A DNA stretch of 64,000 nt from Nymphaea colorata (GCF_008831285.2 NC_045139.1:34693706-34757705), one strand, 5' to 3'. Shown: positions 48,667 to 60,206, counted from the stretch's first letter. The notes: generated by a model not told the origin, from the sequence alone. Numbers and translations: made by a program.

Positions 48667-50392
48667 TTTGATGGCACGAGAACTTTCAACGGCCCAAACA
48701 TTTAAATTATGGAAAATTTGTTTCAAAAATTTGTTAGAAATGACAACCTTTTTTTTCCTTTTGGTGCTCCAAATTATACCCAACTTTAAATTTCTCTTCA
48801 AAAACTAATTAAAAAACAGTAAACAAAAGAAAAAGATGAAAAAGGAAGTGAGGACCTTATGACATTCAATCATAAGGCTGAGTTAGGTCTGGTCGGGTCG
48901 GGCTGGCCTAAGGCTCCACAAAGTTAGGTTTGGACTGGCCCGAAGCCCAACCCCCTTAGTTGTCGGGTCAGGACCATCACCTTTATACTCATCGGGTACC
49001 CAGTTTCATGTCCTCTTATACTTGAAACCCTTAATATTGATGATACGTGAATACATAAAGAGTTTATAAGAGTGTCGTCAACAACACATGAAAAGTTTCT
49101 AAAAGAGTCGGTCTCCGGGTGTCAAATAACCAGTCCAAGACCGACCCATGGGTCGCATACCCAATCTATTGTCCACCCTTATTCTCGAACCACGAACAAA
49201 CCCAAAGCTGCATTATCGTCATCGCAATCGTCATCGTCATGGTTCGCAGGTGGAACCCACGCGCCCTACATGGGAAGCCTGGCCCCACCAAAGGGATGAA
49301 GCTTGTGGGCCCATCACTTCCAAACAAACTCTCTTTACTTTTGTAAGTTGGAAATTAATTTTCAAAAATATTTTATGGCCTGGGCATGTTCATCACTTGT
49401 AACTGAGACAGAGACAAGGCTAGATGGGACATGAAGTATGCCTACTTCTTATGTATGGTTCCGTGGGTTATAACATTATGGATGGGACATGAAATGTCTA
49501 AATATGACTATCAAGTATGCTTCATCTATATGTCTTAGGTTCTAAACTTTTTTTTTTTAATGCAAAAATATAGATACATAGCGTCAAAGGACATAGCACA
49601 CCTAGTTGAGTTGGTTGCATGAAAACCACGGATCACTCGTCTGACTCTAGCAAGCATTATGCTTTTGCGCAATATATAGTGGGGATCAACATCAAGATGA
49701 AAGCACATCATCTCGTCACTAGACACCAATGTAGCCTTTGATTCAGAGTATTTGATGAGACCGGAATTGTGAAATCACATAACTAAAAATTCACTTTCTT
49801 TATAAAGTGGAAATTATGTTATCAAACAAAAAATTTTGACTCCAAAAATATAGACTCATCATTGAATCAAAATTCCTGAATTATGATTCTCCCTAATGGG
49901 TGGAATTACTATCTCAAATTTTTAGAATTTTTTTTTATCTCTCTTTAAAGTACATTTCATGATGATTTTAACTTTTAATTCATCGATTCAAAAATATTAA
50001 TTATTGTTTTATTAAACATATCATTTTAAATTTTGAAATCAAAATTCCACACTGTGGAACACAAAAGGAAAGTAGAACTGAACTTTCATTTGAATTCTAG
50101 TTTGAGGTGAGATTTTGTTACTAGAATTTTAGTTCTATAATCAAAATTCAAGACTGTCAAACGTCTCCTTAATTGTTAAGAAAATAAAAAGGAGGAAAAC
50201 TTCAGCTCTTTCAAAAGCCAGAAAATAGTAGTACTATAGATGGATATGAAATGTTTGAAAATCTCATAATGAGAAAGATCAAGGGAATGTCTAAATCAGA
50301 TTTTATGAGTGGATGAAGCTAATACCCTTAAATTTGGTAACCTTATCAACTATGATTTAAACATCTAATTTTCATTATTAATTAGTTATAGT

Positions 50393-50394
<2 letters not shown>
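48665..50394. other. Intergenic DNA, no gene seen
   Basis: AT-rich. 48880-49000 carries GGTCGGGTCGGGCTGGCC / GGCCCGAAGCCCAACCC sequence, a common plant repeat type. No coding exon found. Confidence 0.4.

Positions 50395-50424
<30 letters not shown>
50395..50424. repeat. TA microsatellite
   Basis: TA run of about 30 bases inside a larger AT-rich near-palindrome (ATTAATTAGTTATAG on the left, CTAAAACTAATTAATA on the right), which may mark a degraded inverted repeat. Confidence 0.9.
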
Positions 50425-50425
<1 letters not shown>

Positions 50426-50720
50426 TAAAACTAATTAATAATATATATATGTATATTCATTATGCATTCATATATATGGTTAGATTTATGAAAACCCAAA
50501 CATGAAAGAAAAAACAAAAAAGCACACGCACGTATGTATGAAGTGAATTAAAATACGACTGTCTTATTGAATCTCATGGAGATTTTTTTAAATTAACGGA
50601 TTTGGATGTTTTTAAGATCTGTCAAGGATAAATGTGCCATGTACTCATAAAATCTATTTTGCGGAACGAATTCCAATGATTTGTTTTTTAAGTTTTTAGA
50701 GTTGATTGGTAGAGGCAAAT

Positions 50721-50910
50721 TCTGAAATAACGTATGAAACTAGACCGAACCAACTGAACGTCACAAAATTGTGGAGTACTGTTGAATTCACTTCTCCTAT
50801 GTAGATACAATTAATGTCATAAATACTTATTTCTGAAATAATGTATGAAATTAGTCCGAAGCAACTGAACGTCATAAAATTGTAGATACAATTAATGTCA
50901 TAAATACTTA
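50721..50910. repeat. Interleaved direct duplications
   Basis: TCTGAAATAA.GTATGAAA...CAACTGAACGTCA.AAAATTGT occurs at 50721 and 50832. TGTAGATACAATTAATGTCA then TAAATACTTA occurs at 50800 and 50881. The order A-B-A-B with unequal spacing indicates a duplication followed by a deletion of about 30 bp in one unit. Confidence 0.85.
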
Positions 50911-51559
50911 TGAAACATGAAGATTGAGTAAATGTAAAAATATACATAGATTCATTTTGAATCATTTAATATGCTCAATTGATGTCATGTGTAAAATCAC
51001 TTTTCAAGTTAATGCGCCATCCTAACATTTTGAAACAACAACTTTCAAAAGTGTGGAAAGTATCAATCAATTAATAGATTAGATGATTTATAATCACTAC
51101 ATATTTATCTAGTGTACATATTTTGAAAACTATATATATATATGGAATTAAAGGGAACCAAGTATTTAGCCTATTTTCTCTCATATGTCTTATTTTCTTT
51201 CCTCTCCACAACTATTCTTTCTAAGGATCAATGTATCATAAGGAAGCGAAGGCGCACGAGAAAACAGTTCTAGAATACTTGTAGCATTTGTGACTTTATA
51301 ATTCCTTTTGAATTGGTTTTTTATAATCATAACTGAATGGAAATTAAATACTTAAAAAGATAAATAACTAGTACTCACATTTGGTGGTATATATCTATGT
51401 TTGCGTGCGTGTGCGTGCACGTATAGCATTCATCTAACATTCAGCAAATTAGTTTGTTGTTTTTTATTCTAAAGTTTATTATTTTATTATTTCAAATTAT
51501 TACTGCAATATTTGTTATTTTTTTTATGAAATCAAATGAATCAGGGCAATGGGGCCAAA

Positions 51560-51744
51560 TATCTAATGGGTAGTCGAGTATCTGGCTCGTGATGGGGGAT
51601 TAGGCTGGTTATTTGACATTCAAGCCGATTCGATGAAAAAAAAAAAAAAACCTTGTTGGGTCATGTTGACTCGAATCGACTAAAGGGAGCTCGACTCGGC
51701 TCGACATATGTATTTAAAACTCATCTCTCCATATGTTTATATTT

Positions 51745-51805
<61 letters not shown>

Positions 51806-51965
51806 TGTTGACACATCTCTGACTGTTTTTGAAATATTAAAATTAAAACATTAGGGTTTCAAATCAAGATAAACATGTAACTGACTAGCCGATGGGTATT
51901 AAGTTGACGCTTGGGCCCAACCCCATAAAAACTTCGGACTAGCTCGAGTCAGGTTTTGTCCAGTC
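51560..51965. mobile_element. GAGCTCGACTCGG-type dispersed repeat
   Basis: Carries TTGACTCGAATCGACTAAAG, GAGCTCGACTCGGCTCGAC and, past a TA microsatellite, TAGCTCGAGTCAGG. Same family as 5639-6480 and 31030-31505. Ends approximate. Confidence 0.45.
51748..51801. repeat. TA microsatellite
   Basis: Uninterrupted TA run of about 54 bases within the GAGCTCG-type repeat. Confidence 0.95.
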
Positions 51966-52141
51966 TTAAGTCATTTTAAAAAAAAATGTGTCAATAAAAA
52001 ATATAAATAATTATATAACAAGAAATACGAGAGGACAAACAGTGGCCGTCCATCGCTACCTGTCCCCTTCGTTCATTCATTCAATTTCCGCATTTTTATT
52101 CGATCACTGACGCGAGTGCCGCCGTTTCGCTTTCGACCCAA

Positions 52142-52304
52142 ATGGCGACACTCGACCGGAAGCGAGTAGTGAGCGCCGTTGAAGGTAGGGACGAGTGGGT
52201 TTGGAGGCGTGTGTCCGGCCACCGCTTTTATTGGCGGATCGTAGTTTCTATAACTCCAGACCTGCTCTTCTACTTTTCAGGTTTCCTGATGCTGTCAAGT
52301 TTGC
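52142..52304 (+). pseudogene. Possible truncated gene start (leader, exon 1, mini-exon)
   Basis: A GC-rich leader-like stretch (about 52040-52141) precedes an ATG in a strong context (AAATGGCG) encoding MATLDRKRVVSAVE. A donor follows (GAAG/GTAGGG, 52185). A pyrimidine-rich acceptor (TACTTTTCAG, 52280) leads to a 24-nt exon ending in a consensus donor (TTGC/GTAAGT, 52305). No further exon is seen; dispersed repeats begin at 52430. It could be the captured or truncated 5' end of a gene. I do not recognise the peptide. Read through without splicing, the frame gives 68 codons. Confidence 0.3.
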
Positions 52305-52367
52305 GTAAGTACTTGTGCAAAAATCAGCCTCAAGTAACATTATCGTAGAATCAACCAGTTGGAGGAA

Positions 52368-52402
52368 AATTATTATTATTATTATCATTATTATTATTAT
52401 TT
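52368..52402. repeat. ATT trinucleotide microsatellite
   Basis: ATT repeats with one ATC interruption. Confidence 0.9.
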
Positions 52403-52429
52403 ATTGTTTATATTAGTGATAGTATTAGG

Positions 52430-52700
52430 CTTGAGCATCGAGCGGGCTCGATAAGAGTAGATAAGAGTAGAGTTGGGGCTGGCTCAACACTTGAAAATAC
52501 AGTTCGAGTCGTGCCTAATGCCTAACATTTGAGCCCGGACCTGACCTAGTTAAAATAAAAAATATATAAATGTTTTAAAATATAAAATTTTAAATTTTAA
52601 ATATAAAAATATATATCATTATTAAATAAAAATAATATTAAAAAAATAAATCGAATCGAATTGAGCCCATCGGGCTGACCTAGGCCGATTTTTTCCTGTC
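52430..52700. mobile_element. GAGCTCGA-type repeat, partial
   Basis: TTGAGCATCGAGCGGGCTCG and GAGCCCGGACCTGACC motifs place this with the repeats at 5639, 31030 and 51560. It is diverged and lacks clear ends. Confidence 0.35.
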
Positions 52701-52728
52701 CGAACCCAATTAAAAAGTTTAACAAAAG

Positions 52729-52904
52729 CAGGGGCGAAACCAGGATTTTTTTTAAGGGGATCTCTGAATTCAAGTAAGGCCAACTGAATTCAAATTCAAA
52801 AAATACATGGCGCAATTAAAAATTTTTATTTTTTTCAATGTAATTTTTTTTCATTGGCTGGGGTGGGGCCACGGCTTAGGTAGGCCCCCCTCCCTCCGCC
52901 CCTG
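52729..52904. mobile_element. hAT-type MITE with perfect 8-bp target duplication
   Basis: 176 bp beginning CAGGGGCGAAACCAGG and ending CCTCCGCCCCTG (reverse complement CAGGGGCGGAGG). It is flanked on both sides by AACAAAAG (52721-52728 and 52905-52912). Eight-base duplications and CAGGG termini are hallmarks of hAT-superfamily elements. No coding capacity; presumably mobilised in trans. Confidence 0.88.
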
Positions 52905-52916
52905 AACAAAAGTCAG

Positions 52917-53296
52917 ATGTAGAAAATAATTTAACATCTTACTAAAAAATTAGATTCAAAATTAAAAATGGCATTCGGTCAGATTCTAATTCAGTTTTAG
53001 GTAAATGTATGATTAGGTTTTAGATTCATATTCCTGTATCTAATATCCATTCATTTGGAAAGTTAGTTTTTAGTAGATCATAGTGCAGTTCCGATTTTGT
53101 TGTCTATTTAGAAGTTGGAATCAAATTTAAATACGCAAATAAAAATCGGACTTAGATCAAATTCAGAGTGTGAATTAAAATTTGGCATAGGAGATAATAT
53201 GAACTTTTTTTATTTGAAACCAAATCCAAATATATGAAATTGGATATCATAAATGGTACGTCATATTCAAATCTGATCTATTTACATCCCTAAATA
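52917..53296. mobile_element. Relic of the AGGGATGTCAA-type MITE family
   Basis: Ends with TTTACATCCCTAA, like the end of 3643-4060, and its interior has the same style of AAATCCAAAT/ATTCAAATCTGATC motifs. The left end is not intact, possibly lost beside the hAT-type element at 52729. Confidence 0.4.
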
Positions 53297-53856
53297 AGAA
53301 TTTGTTGGGTCCTCGAAGAAGGATTTGGATAGCCGAACTGTCCAATCAAATCAAAGTCCAATTGTAATTCGTCTGTATTTTGGCTTATTAGATCTGATTA
53401 AATGGATCTGTTTTCAGGTCAATAATGAGATTCCGTTGACCTATTTAGGCCCTAACTGTGAGCAAAAATCATGGATTGAGAAATCATGCCTGTGATTCTG
53501 CAGCTTGCAAATTTCTTAACCTGCACTGCACCAACAAAAACATGTTAAATTCAACAATTGGTAAAACATGTCTTCTGAATTTGCTGTACTATAGACAATA
53601 GAAGTTTGTCTTTAAGAGCTGAACATGTATGAGCGTTTCCAGTCATATCAAAACAATGCAAAGATTACCAATCCATTATATTAAAGTCTTGGTTTTTTGG
53701 TTTGCTTCCAAAGGAAACTGCATAGGCTGAAAGACTTTGTTGCTCGCCCATGCCATCCTGGCTCTGCCCTGTATAGGAGGTTAACACCACAAAAATTGAA
53801 TCAGCGACCGATCTTATACCAGCCTCCTGCTGAACCAGCTATACCATGCTCTCTAG

Positions 53857-53996
53857 TAGGGGCGGGCCAAACAGTTCAACCTCTGACAATATATGGCACA
53901 ACTAAAAGTTTTCAATTTTTTCAATGTAATTTTTTTTTTTTTCAATTTGCCGGGGTGGTGCCATGTCCTAGGCGGGCCCCCCTCCCTCCGCCCCTC
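53857..53996. mobile_element. hAT-type MITE, short copy
   Basis: 140 bp beginning TAGGGGCGGGCC and ending CCTCCGCCCCTC. The right half is close to 52729-52904 (TTTTTCAATGTAATTTTTTT, then GGGGTGG.GCCA and GGCGGGCCCCCCTCCCTCCG). CT-rich flanks (CTCTCTAG left, CTCTCTCT right) may be a degraded target duplication. Confidence 0.7.
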
Positions 53997-54148
53997 CTCT
54001 CTCTCTGGGGCATTAGTAAACTCTTGTCTTATGACCACATGAGTATAATGACTTCACCATGAATTTCTCATTCTTTTTTCATCAATAAAATCACTATTGA
54101 GAACCCTGATTTTATTTTATCATCAATCTAGTCACTCATTGGTAAAGC

Positions 54149-54344
54149 CAGGGGTGGAGGGAGGGAGGGGATGCCTAGGCCATGGCCCCACCTTAATTAA
54201 CTGAAAAAAAAAAATTACGTTAGAAAAATTAAAAATTTATAATTGTGCAATGTATTTTTGTTATTTGGGTTTAGTTTGGTCCTACCCAAATCCGAGGTTT
54301 GATTATTTGGCTGGCCCCTCAACAAAATCCTGGCTCCGCCCCTG
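54149..54344. mobile_element. hAT-type MITE with perfect 8-bp target duplication
   Basis: 196 bp beginning CAGGGGTGGAGGGAGG and ending TGGCTCCGCCCCTG. Flanked on both sides by GGTAAAGC (54141-54148 and 54345-54352). Its G-rich end, corresponding to the right end of 52729-52904, is on the left, so the copy is inverted relative to it. Confidence 0.9.
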
Positions 54345-54375
54345 GGTAAAGCTATGATTTTTTTGCTGAGGGCAA

Positions 54376-54525
54376 GGGCGAAGTTAGAAATTTTTCATGA
54401 GTCGAACAGAATTAAAGTTTCTAAATTTTAACTAGGGCCGAAATATTACTTTTCAAAAGTTTTATATGAAACAAATGAAATTTTTAAAATTTAAGTGGTG
54501 CATAAACCCATGCTATGTGATTGGT
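54376..54525. mobile_element. hAT-type MITE, one-ended relic
   Basis: Begins CAAGGGCGAAGTTAGAAATT and shares an internal TTTTATATGAAACAAATGAA then ATTTTTAAAATTTAAG run with 55848-56027. No matching right terminus, so it is truncated. Confidence 0.4.
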
Positions 54526-55847
54526 GGATAAATTATCATCCTCTTCTACTTGTTGCAAGTTGAGGTCGTCTCCTCCTTTTGTTTTCTTCGAATTCCAAGC
54601 TCATTTTGTCTTATAAGTTAACCTTAAGCCAAGAACCAATCTGGAAATTCAAAGGGATAAAAATCATGCAATATCTGAATCCAATTCTTGGACCCGAAAC
54701 CTAATCCTATCCTATGTCCAATTTGGGATGGCGATTGATATGATAGATCCGGATACAAATCCAACATATTCCACCAGGTTGCCGGTTACTTTAAAATGCT
54801 ATGCAGGCAAGTGGTAGAGAATATTCAGTATGGGAATTGTCCGATTGGCTGAATAGCGTTTACTTCATGTAAAGCTCATTCTGTCCGTAAAAAGGAGAAT
54901 GCAAACACATGCTAAGAAGTCTTGGACTTTCATCATGACCTATCATGCAGTATTAATATAATGAGGAAAGAAAGACAGAGGAAAGGAGGACTGACTTTCT
55001 TCGGTGTATTTTAAAGTGTTAAGTACAACACGGTGACAGCATGTCCACAGGGTACAATCTCTGGCAATCAACGTGCCTTGAATCTTTCTTGAAATCGAGG
55101 GTAGGAGAATTGCAGCCAGTACTTCAACTATAAAATATTATTTAAGCATGGCTGTAAGGAAAGAATTCTTAACAACAACAAAAAAAAAGCATCAATTTAA
55201 ATAAATAAACTTAACGCATCTGTTTCATTTTAAAAATAAAGCCTTTCACCCTTTCTTTAGCCTACCAAGTTTGATAGATTATGTTCTATTATTTATATAT
55301 AAATTGTAAATATGATATAATTGTTTTGTTTGATCTCATTACTTTGTGTTGTGTCAAGGTTTTAAAATCCAGTGATCTTAGAGTGAATTGACTCAGCTGG
55401 TTAACTCAGTCATTCTGCCTGATTTTGAAAATTGCATTTTTTGTGTAAAATATATTTTCACACATAAAACATATTTTTGTTGATTCATTATAAGATTGAT
55501 ATATACACATGACATGGATAATACAGTGCACACATATGTAAAATACAAACTTTAGTCATATATTTGTCACAATTATATAGTACCTATATTCTACGCTGAA
55601 AATTAAATATGACATGTGGTTTTGGAATCATTTGTAAGTATACTTACATAATGCATATTAGACATGAATAAATTATAGCCGAATTTTATTTAAAAAGTTT
55701 TGGATAGTTTTCCCTCAACTTATCGAAACTCCACGTTAAAGTCTTAGAACCAGCAGACGAAGACGCAGAGCCAGCATCTCCTCAGATGTGCATTTTCAAT
55801 ATGTGTATATATTCATTTCTATATTTATGTTCAACAAGTGCCAGAAG
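54526..55847. other. Intergenic DNA, no gene seen
   Basis: AT-rich. 55355-55450 carries a GACTCAGCTGGTTAACTCAG-type dispersed repeat following GGTTTTAAAATCC, also seen near 29870-30030, 26190-26290 and 37610-37760. Confidence 0.4.
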
Positions 55848-56027
55848 CAAGGGTGGAGATAGGAATTTTTGTGGGGAGCTGAATTATGGTTTCAAAAGTT
55901 TGACAAAAGCCAAAATATCATTTTTCAGAATTTTTATATAAAATAAATGAAATTTTTTAAAATTTATATATATTTATAATCTTTTAAGGGAGGTGGGTGC
56001 CCCAGCGCCCCCTTGGTTTTGCCCTTG
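55848..56027. mobile_element. hAT-type MITE, diverged copy
   Basis: 180 bp beginning CAAGGGTGGAGATAGGAATT and ending CCTTGGTTTTGCCCTTG. Termini match the family with substitutions. Flanks GCCAGAAG and ACAATAAG share little, so the target duplication has decayed or the boundary is off. Confidence 0.6.
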
Positions 56028-56750
56028 ACAATAAGAAGAGTGTTTGGAGCTGGAGGATTGAGAACAATGTCCCTCCTTTATGGAGGGATGTGATGGGAGC
56101 CTGGAAACTGTCTCCAAAATATGAGAGTACATCAAAGAATAAGAGGGGAGTGATGGAACCAGGGACGGAGGTCCCTCACAAAAATTTTATGGAAAGACAC
56201 TCATTCTTAGATTTTTTATATCGGAAGAGGCACTCATATATAGCAAATCAAATATTTGAACATGCTAATGTGAAAATAAATAAACATTGAGATGACTGAT
56301 GGAGGGACACTCATTCATATATCTGAAAAGGCACTTATATATAAAAAAAAATCAAATATTTGAATGTATTATTATAAGAATAAAAGAACATTCATATGCT
56401 GATGTGGGCAACTGCTTACATCAACTCATATGGGGCTCCGCCACTGGAATGAAGTTTGGCAAACTTGCAAACATATTATTCTTAAGAATGGCTGGCCGAC
56501 TCCTGGTATGCGACCAATTTGTCTCTGGCATCTTTAGCCTATTCAGGAAGAACTCCATGTTGAATGATTGGACTCTGGAACAACATACAAGTTTTACTGA
56601 CGTGAGAGAAAATGTTGTTAAAGCAGGCGGATTAACATTGGTGAAACTATTTCTGACGGTTAAAACAACCGTGTCAATAGAAGTGATTCTGACGCTTTTG
56701 ACAAATTGTCCATGTATTCATATCTTTTATGACGTGGGGATGCGATGATA
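56028..56750 (+). pseudogene. Possible LINE C-terminal fragment, interrupted
   Basis: The plus strand reads NKKSVWSWRIENNVPPLWRD then VMGAWKLSPKYE (56029-56125). After an insertion it continues with frame changes through NGW, DQFVSGIFSLFR, SMLNDWTLEQHTSFTDVREN (about 56466-56610). This resembles the region after the reverse transcriptase of plant LINEs, where an LWR/LWK-V motif is followed by a GNG-FW-D-W block. The match is by eye and degraded, so treat the family as tentative. Confidence 0.4.
56160..56446. mobile_element. hAT-type MITE inserted in the LINE-like fragment
   Basis: About 287 bp beginning CAGGGACGGAGGTCCCTCAC and ending GGGCTCCGCCACTG. It contains an internal near-duplication (GACACTCATTC, TATATA, AATCAAATATTTGAA) at about 56200-56265 and 56307-56365, explaining its greater length. 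A TGTGGGCAACTGCTTACA stretch links it to 46347-46558. Confidence 0.6.
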
Positions 56751-57730
56751 TGGAGTCCGCGACTGTGGGGACTGCAAATTGTTCAAGATCGGATGGACGC
56801 ATTGAGTGGCATGGATGCAATCTACATGGAGGCCCTAAAATATTAGATCGAGTGGACATCATGGATCACTCCAAGATGGGAGGTTCCCGTATACCTTTTG
56901 CAACTTAATCTTTATAGTTTTTATGCTCAATCAGGGGACAACCCCTGCTCGATGTTTGTCATATATATATATATTCTCAATATGCGACCGCCCACATATG
57001 TCCACATTGTCTAAAACTTAGGTAAATTATGACGTTACTACATTCATGTTCGATTTTAAATTTCATGACGTAATTGACCCAAGTAATGGATTTCCATTAT
57101 CGTTTGGTAGTGTCATGAAATCTTATTTACATAATAAAACTTATAATTGTTATATAAAGTCGAAATCCGATCACAACGATGTACTCTCTCTCACACACAC
57201 ACACACTAAAAGCAGCCACCCAAAGTATTTGAAACCTATAGTTAAAAAATATCATGCAAAGGTTTATGGTACAGCAATGATGCTTTAAAAATAATTTGTA
57301 GGGCACTTAGCCATTGCTTTTAAATGTTTATTCATTAGGTAACGTATTGCTTTTAAATACTTAGCCATTAGGTAACATCTAGCAGTTGAAAGATTTCAAT
57401 TTTTTTATATATTAGATGGTGAAATCTTTTGGTCCCTCACGCCAATGCATCGGCCGGGCATCATTGGACGGAAAACTGAATGATTTGAAGAATTTTATCT
57501 CCTCCCCCTCTCTCTCTCTCTCTCCCCCTCTCTAATCAGGCGGTAATAGTTGGACTAAATCTACATGGCCAAAGGAATTCACCTTCCTGTATCTCTTTCT
57601 CTCTCTCCTCCGTGCATGGAACTTTTTAAATGATCCTCATTAAAAACTGTTGCAAATCACAGTTTCTCAAGGCTTTTAGCAATGATTTCTGAGATTTTTC
57701 AACCGTGAATTGTTAATAACAATATCCAAC

Positions 57731-57732
<2 letters not shown>

Positions 57733-57782
<50 letters not shown>
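57733..57782. repeat. (CT)n(TA)n microsatellite
   Basis: CT run directly joined to a TA run. Confidence 0.95.
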
Positions 57783-58150
57783 GGTTTAGACGAAGAAATC
57801 CACTTGCCTCTCAGAATGAACTGCCACCAATACATTGCAGGGGACGGACTTTTTATCATGTCACTTAATCTAATGCGTTAAGCAGTTTTGATACAATTTA
57901 TAGGCCATTTTTTAATCCAACTTCCCACACAAGCGAGGCATTTAGACAAGTACAACCAAACAAATCCAGGCCTTCCTTTTCTCTCTTATACATATATATT
58001 TCAACGATGCACCAAGTGGCTGTATTCAATTCTATTTACTGGAGTCCCCTGTCAACTGTAGTGGCGCTATTCCTCTCTCTTTCTCTCCATCCATGGACTA
58101 CCTATACATGTTAATGTCGCTTCCACGACAATCCAAAGTCATTGTCACAT

Positions 58151-58153
<3 letters not shown>

Positions 58154-58188
<35 letters not shown>
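58154..58188. repeat. CT microsatellite
   Basis: Uninterrupted CT run of about 35 bases. Confidence 0.95.
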
Positions 58189-58191
<3 letters not shown>

Positions 58192-58820
58192 CGGTGGTGT
58201 GCACAGGCCAATAATTACAACTCCGACACCGACCGACAATTAATAGCAGCGGATCGATTTTCCGTCTTTATAAAGCGCCGATTGGAAATTTTAAGAGAGA
58301 AGAAAAACTTCGATTTTAGAGCCTTTGCGTTTAAAAGAATCATCCTCTCTGTAAATTTCTCAGCACGTTTTTTCAATTTTCAACACATTTTACTGTCTTG
58401 AGCAATTCAGGAGAAGTCATGAAAAAGTCTCAGTTTATAACTAGTTACCAACGAGTTACACAGATAGTTGTATTGGGAAGTGTGATCATTTCACCCTTCA
58501 GCAAGATCAATGATAACATCAGACCCAAAAAGTTGCTGCATGATTGAGACCAACCGGCAACCATAAACTAAAATGCTTTCTGAAATTATGCAATTAAAAA
58601 ATGATTTAGGTTTGGATCATGCTATGAGATCACACAAGAGAGAAGAATCTATTTAATTTCTCTTCCCTTCCTCAGTTAATGGAAAAAGAGAGTGGAGTAA
58701 GGTAGACCCGCCTTGACCCAACTCCTTCTGCTTATCTCACTCCTAAGAACATAATGAACCCGACTATCTCTATTTGGGGCTTCGACGGTCTAGAACCAAG
58801 CGGCATTAGATTTCTTAGGT

Positions 58821-59211
58821 GGGGATGTCATTAGATCGGATTCAAATAGGATGTATATGTTTCTATATTCATACATCTTCAGTTTATAACATATTTGAGT
58901 CCAATTTTCAAATTCAAAACTGAAATCCGACCTCAAATCTACTTGTAAATTCAAATATAATGAATTATGATGCGTTAAGAACCGATTTTCAAAATATACA
59001 GATATTGGATGAAGGAAAATTTAACTGGCTATATAGATCTTTATTATCCGATAGGATATTTATTTAAAGCCAAATCCAGATTTGAATCTTTTTAGATGTC
59101 ATTTATTAAAACTAAATCTGATCTCAAACATTAAACTTTCTTCACATCTGACTTATTTAAATTAACAGTTCACTAGGAAACCTGATTCAAATAAGATTCA
59201 TGGACATCTCT
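58821..59211. mobile_element. MITE-like element, GGGATGTCA termini
   Basis: About 390 bp beginning GGGGATGTCATTAGATCGGA and ending TTCATGGACATCTCTA, whose reverse complement TAGAGATGTCCATGAA mirrors the left end. Interior rich in AAATCCGA/ATTTGAAT-type motifs as in 3643-4060. Non-coding. Confidence 0.6.
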
Positions 59212-59360
59212 ACTCATAAGACATCAACTTAACTTGAGTTGATCCACATGAGCTGTACTTCACCTGGATTTATATGTCACGGGCAATGGCATGTAAAGTT
59301 GGCGCTTTAAGAGACAATTAAAAAGTCAGTAGATTCCATTGGCATATAGATGCTGGGGAA

Positions 59361-59468
59361 GCAGCTCCCTTCTGCTTAGCAGAATCCAGTAATAAACAAA
59401 TAGCACTATATAATGCAGCTCCCTTCTGCCTAGCAGAATCCAGTAATAAACAAATAGTACTATACAAT
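59361..59468. repeat. Two-copy tandem duplication, 54 bp
   Basis: Units 59361-59414 and 59415-59468 both run from GCAGCTCCCTTCTGC to ACTATA.AAT and differ at three positions. Confidence 0.97.
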
Positions 59469-59710
59469 ATCCAATTCGAGGCTAGATCTAAATCAAAGAG
59501 CAAGAGCATATTTAATTTTTCATTTAGTGTGATAGCTTCTGATAGGGGGAACAAATTTATATATGTGCTAGCAAATGAATCATTTTCTATGAGCTATTGA
59601 GAATATTCTCTCTATACAAGTTTTATTTATTATGATTGCTTACTGCCAGACACAACTTTATAAAGTGTCATACTAATATTATGTTATCATGTGTGGTACC
59701 ATCTTAACAA

Positions 59711-59711
<1 letters not shown>

Positions 59712-59741
<30 letters not shown>
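59712..59741. repeat. CT microsatellite
   Basis: CT run of about 30 bases. Confidence 0.93.
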
Positions 59742-60133
59742 GGTCTCATAAGAAGCAACAAGCAGGAAAAATAGCTTTGGATGAAATAAACAATGAAAAA
59801 GATAATTTAAGCCAACTGCATTTTAGGTAGGCATCGTGTTCCTTACTACCAGAGACCGCAAGGCCAGCAATAATTTAGTGAAGAAAGCTCCGGGACAACT
59901 GACAGTCACGTTCTTTCTCAATAAGTGATCAAATTTTAATCAAGAAATAGGACTCTGTTGATTGATTGCGTTAAGTGTGTTAGTGGTAACTCAAGGGCTA
60001 ATTGATGGGCAAACAAATGGAAAAGTCCAAACAGCATGATGAGCTAGCTCATGTTAGTGGTCCAGATCCCACTTGCAAAAAGCCAGGCCTGGAACCTTGT
60101 ACCCTACTATTCTGATGATATAGTAGCACTCCG

Positions 60134-60206
<73 letters not shown>

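Larger units (their letters stand above)
56751..58820. other. Intergenic DNA with CT microsatellites
   Basis: CT runs at 57508-57532, 57733-57761 (followed by TA to 57782) and 58154-58188. A 102-codon plus frame at 58093-58401 spans one of them and has no domain. No gene recognised. Confidence 0.4.

Noticed and set aside
53697-54062. 121-codon plus-strand frame
   Set aside because: It crosses a hAT-type MITE and poly-T tract, and its protein is a composite of repeat sequence.
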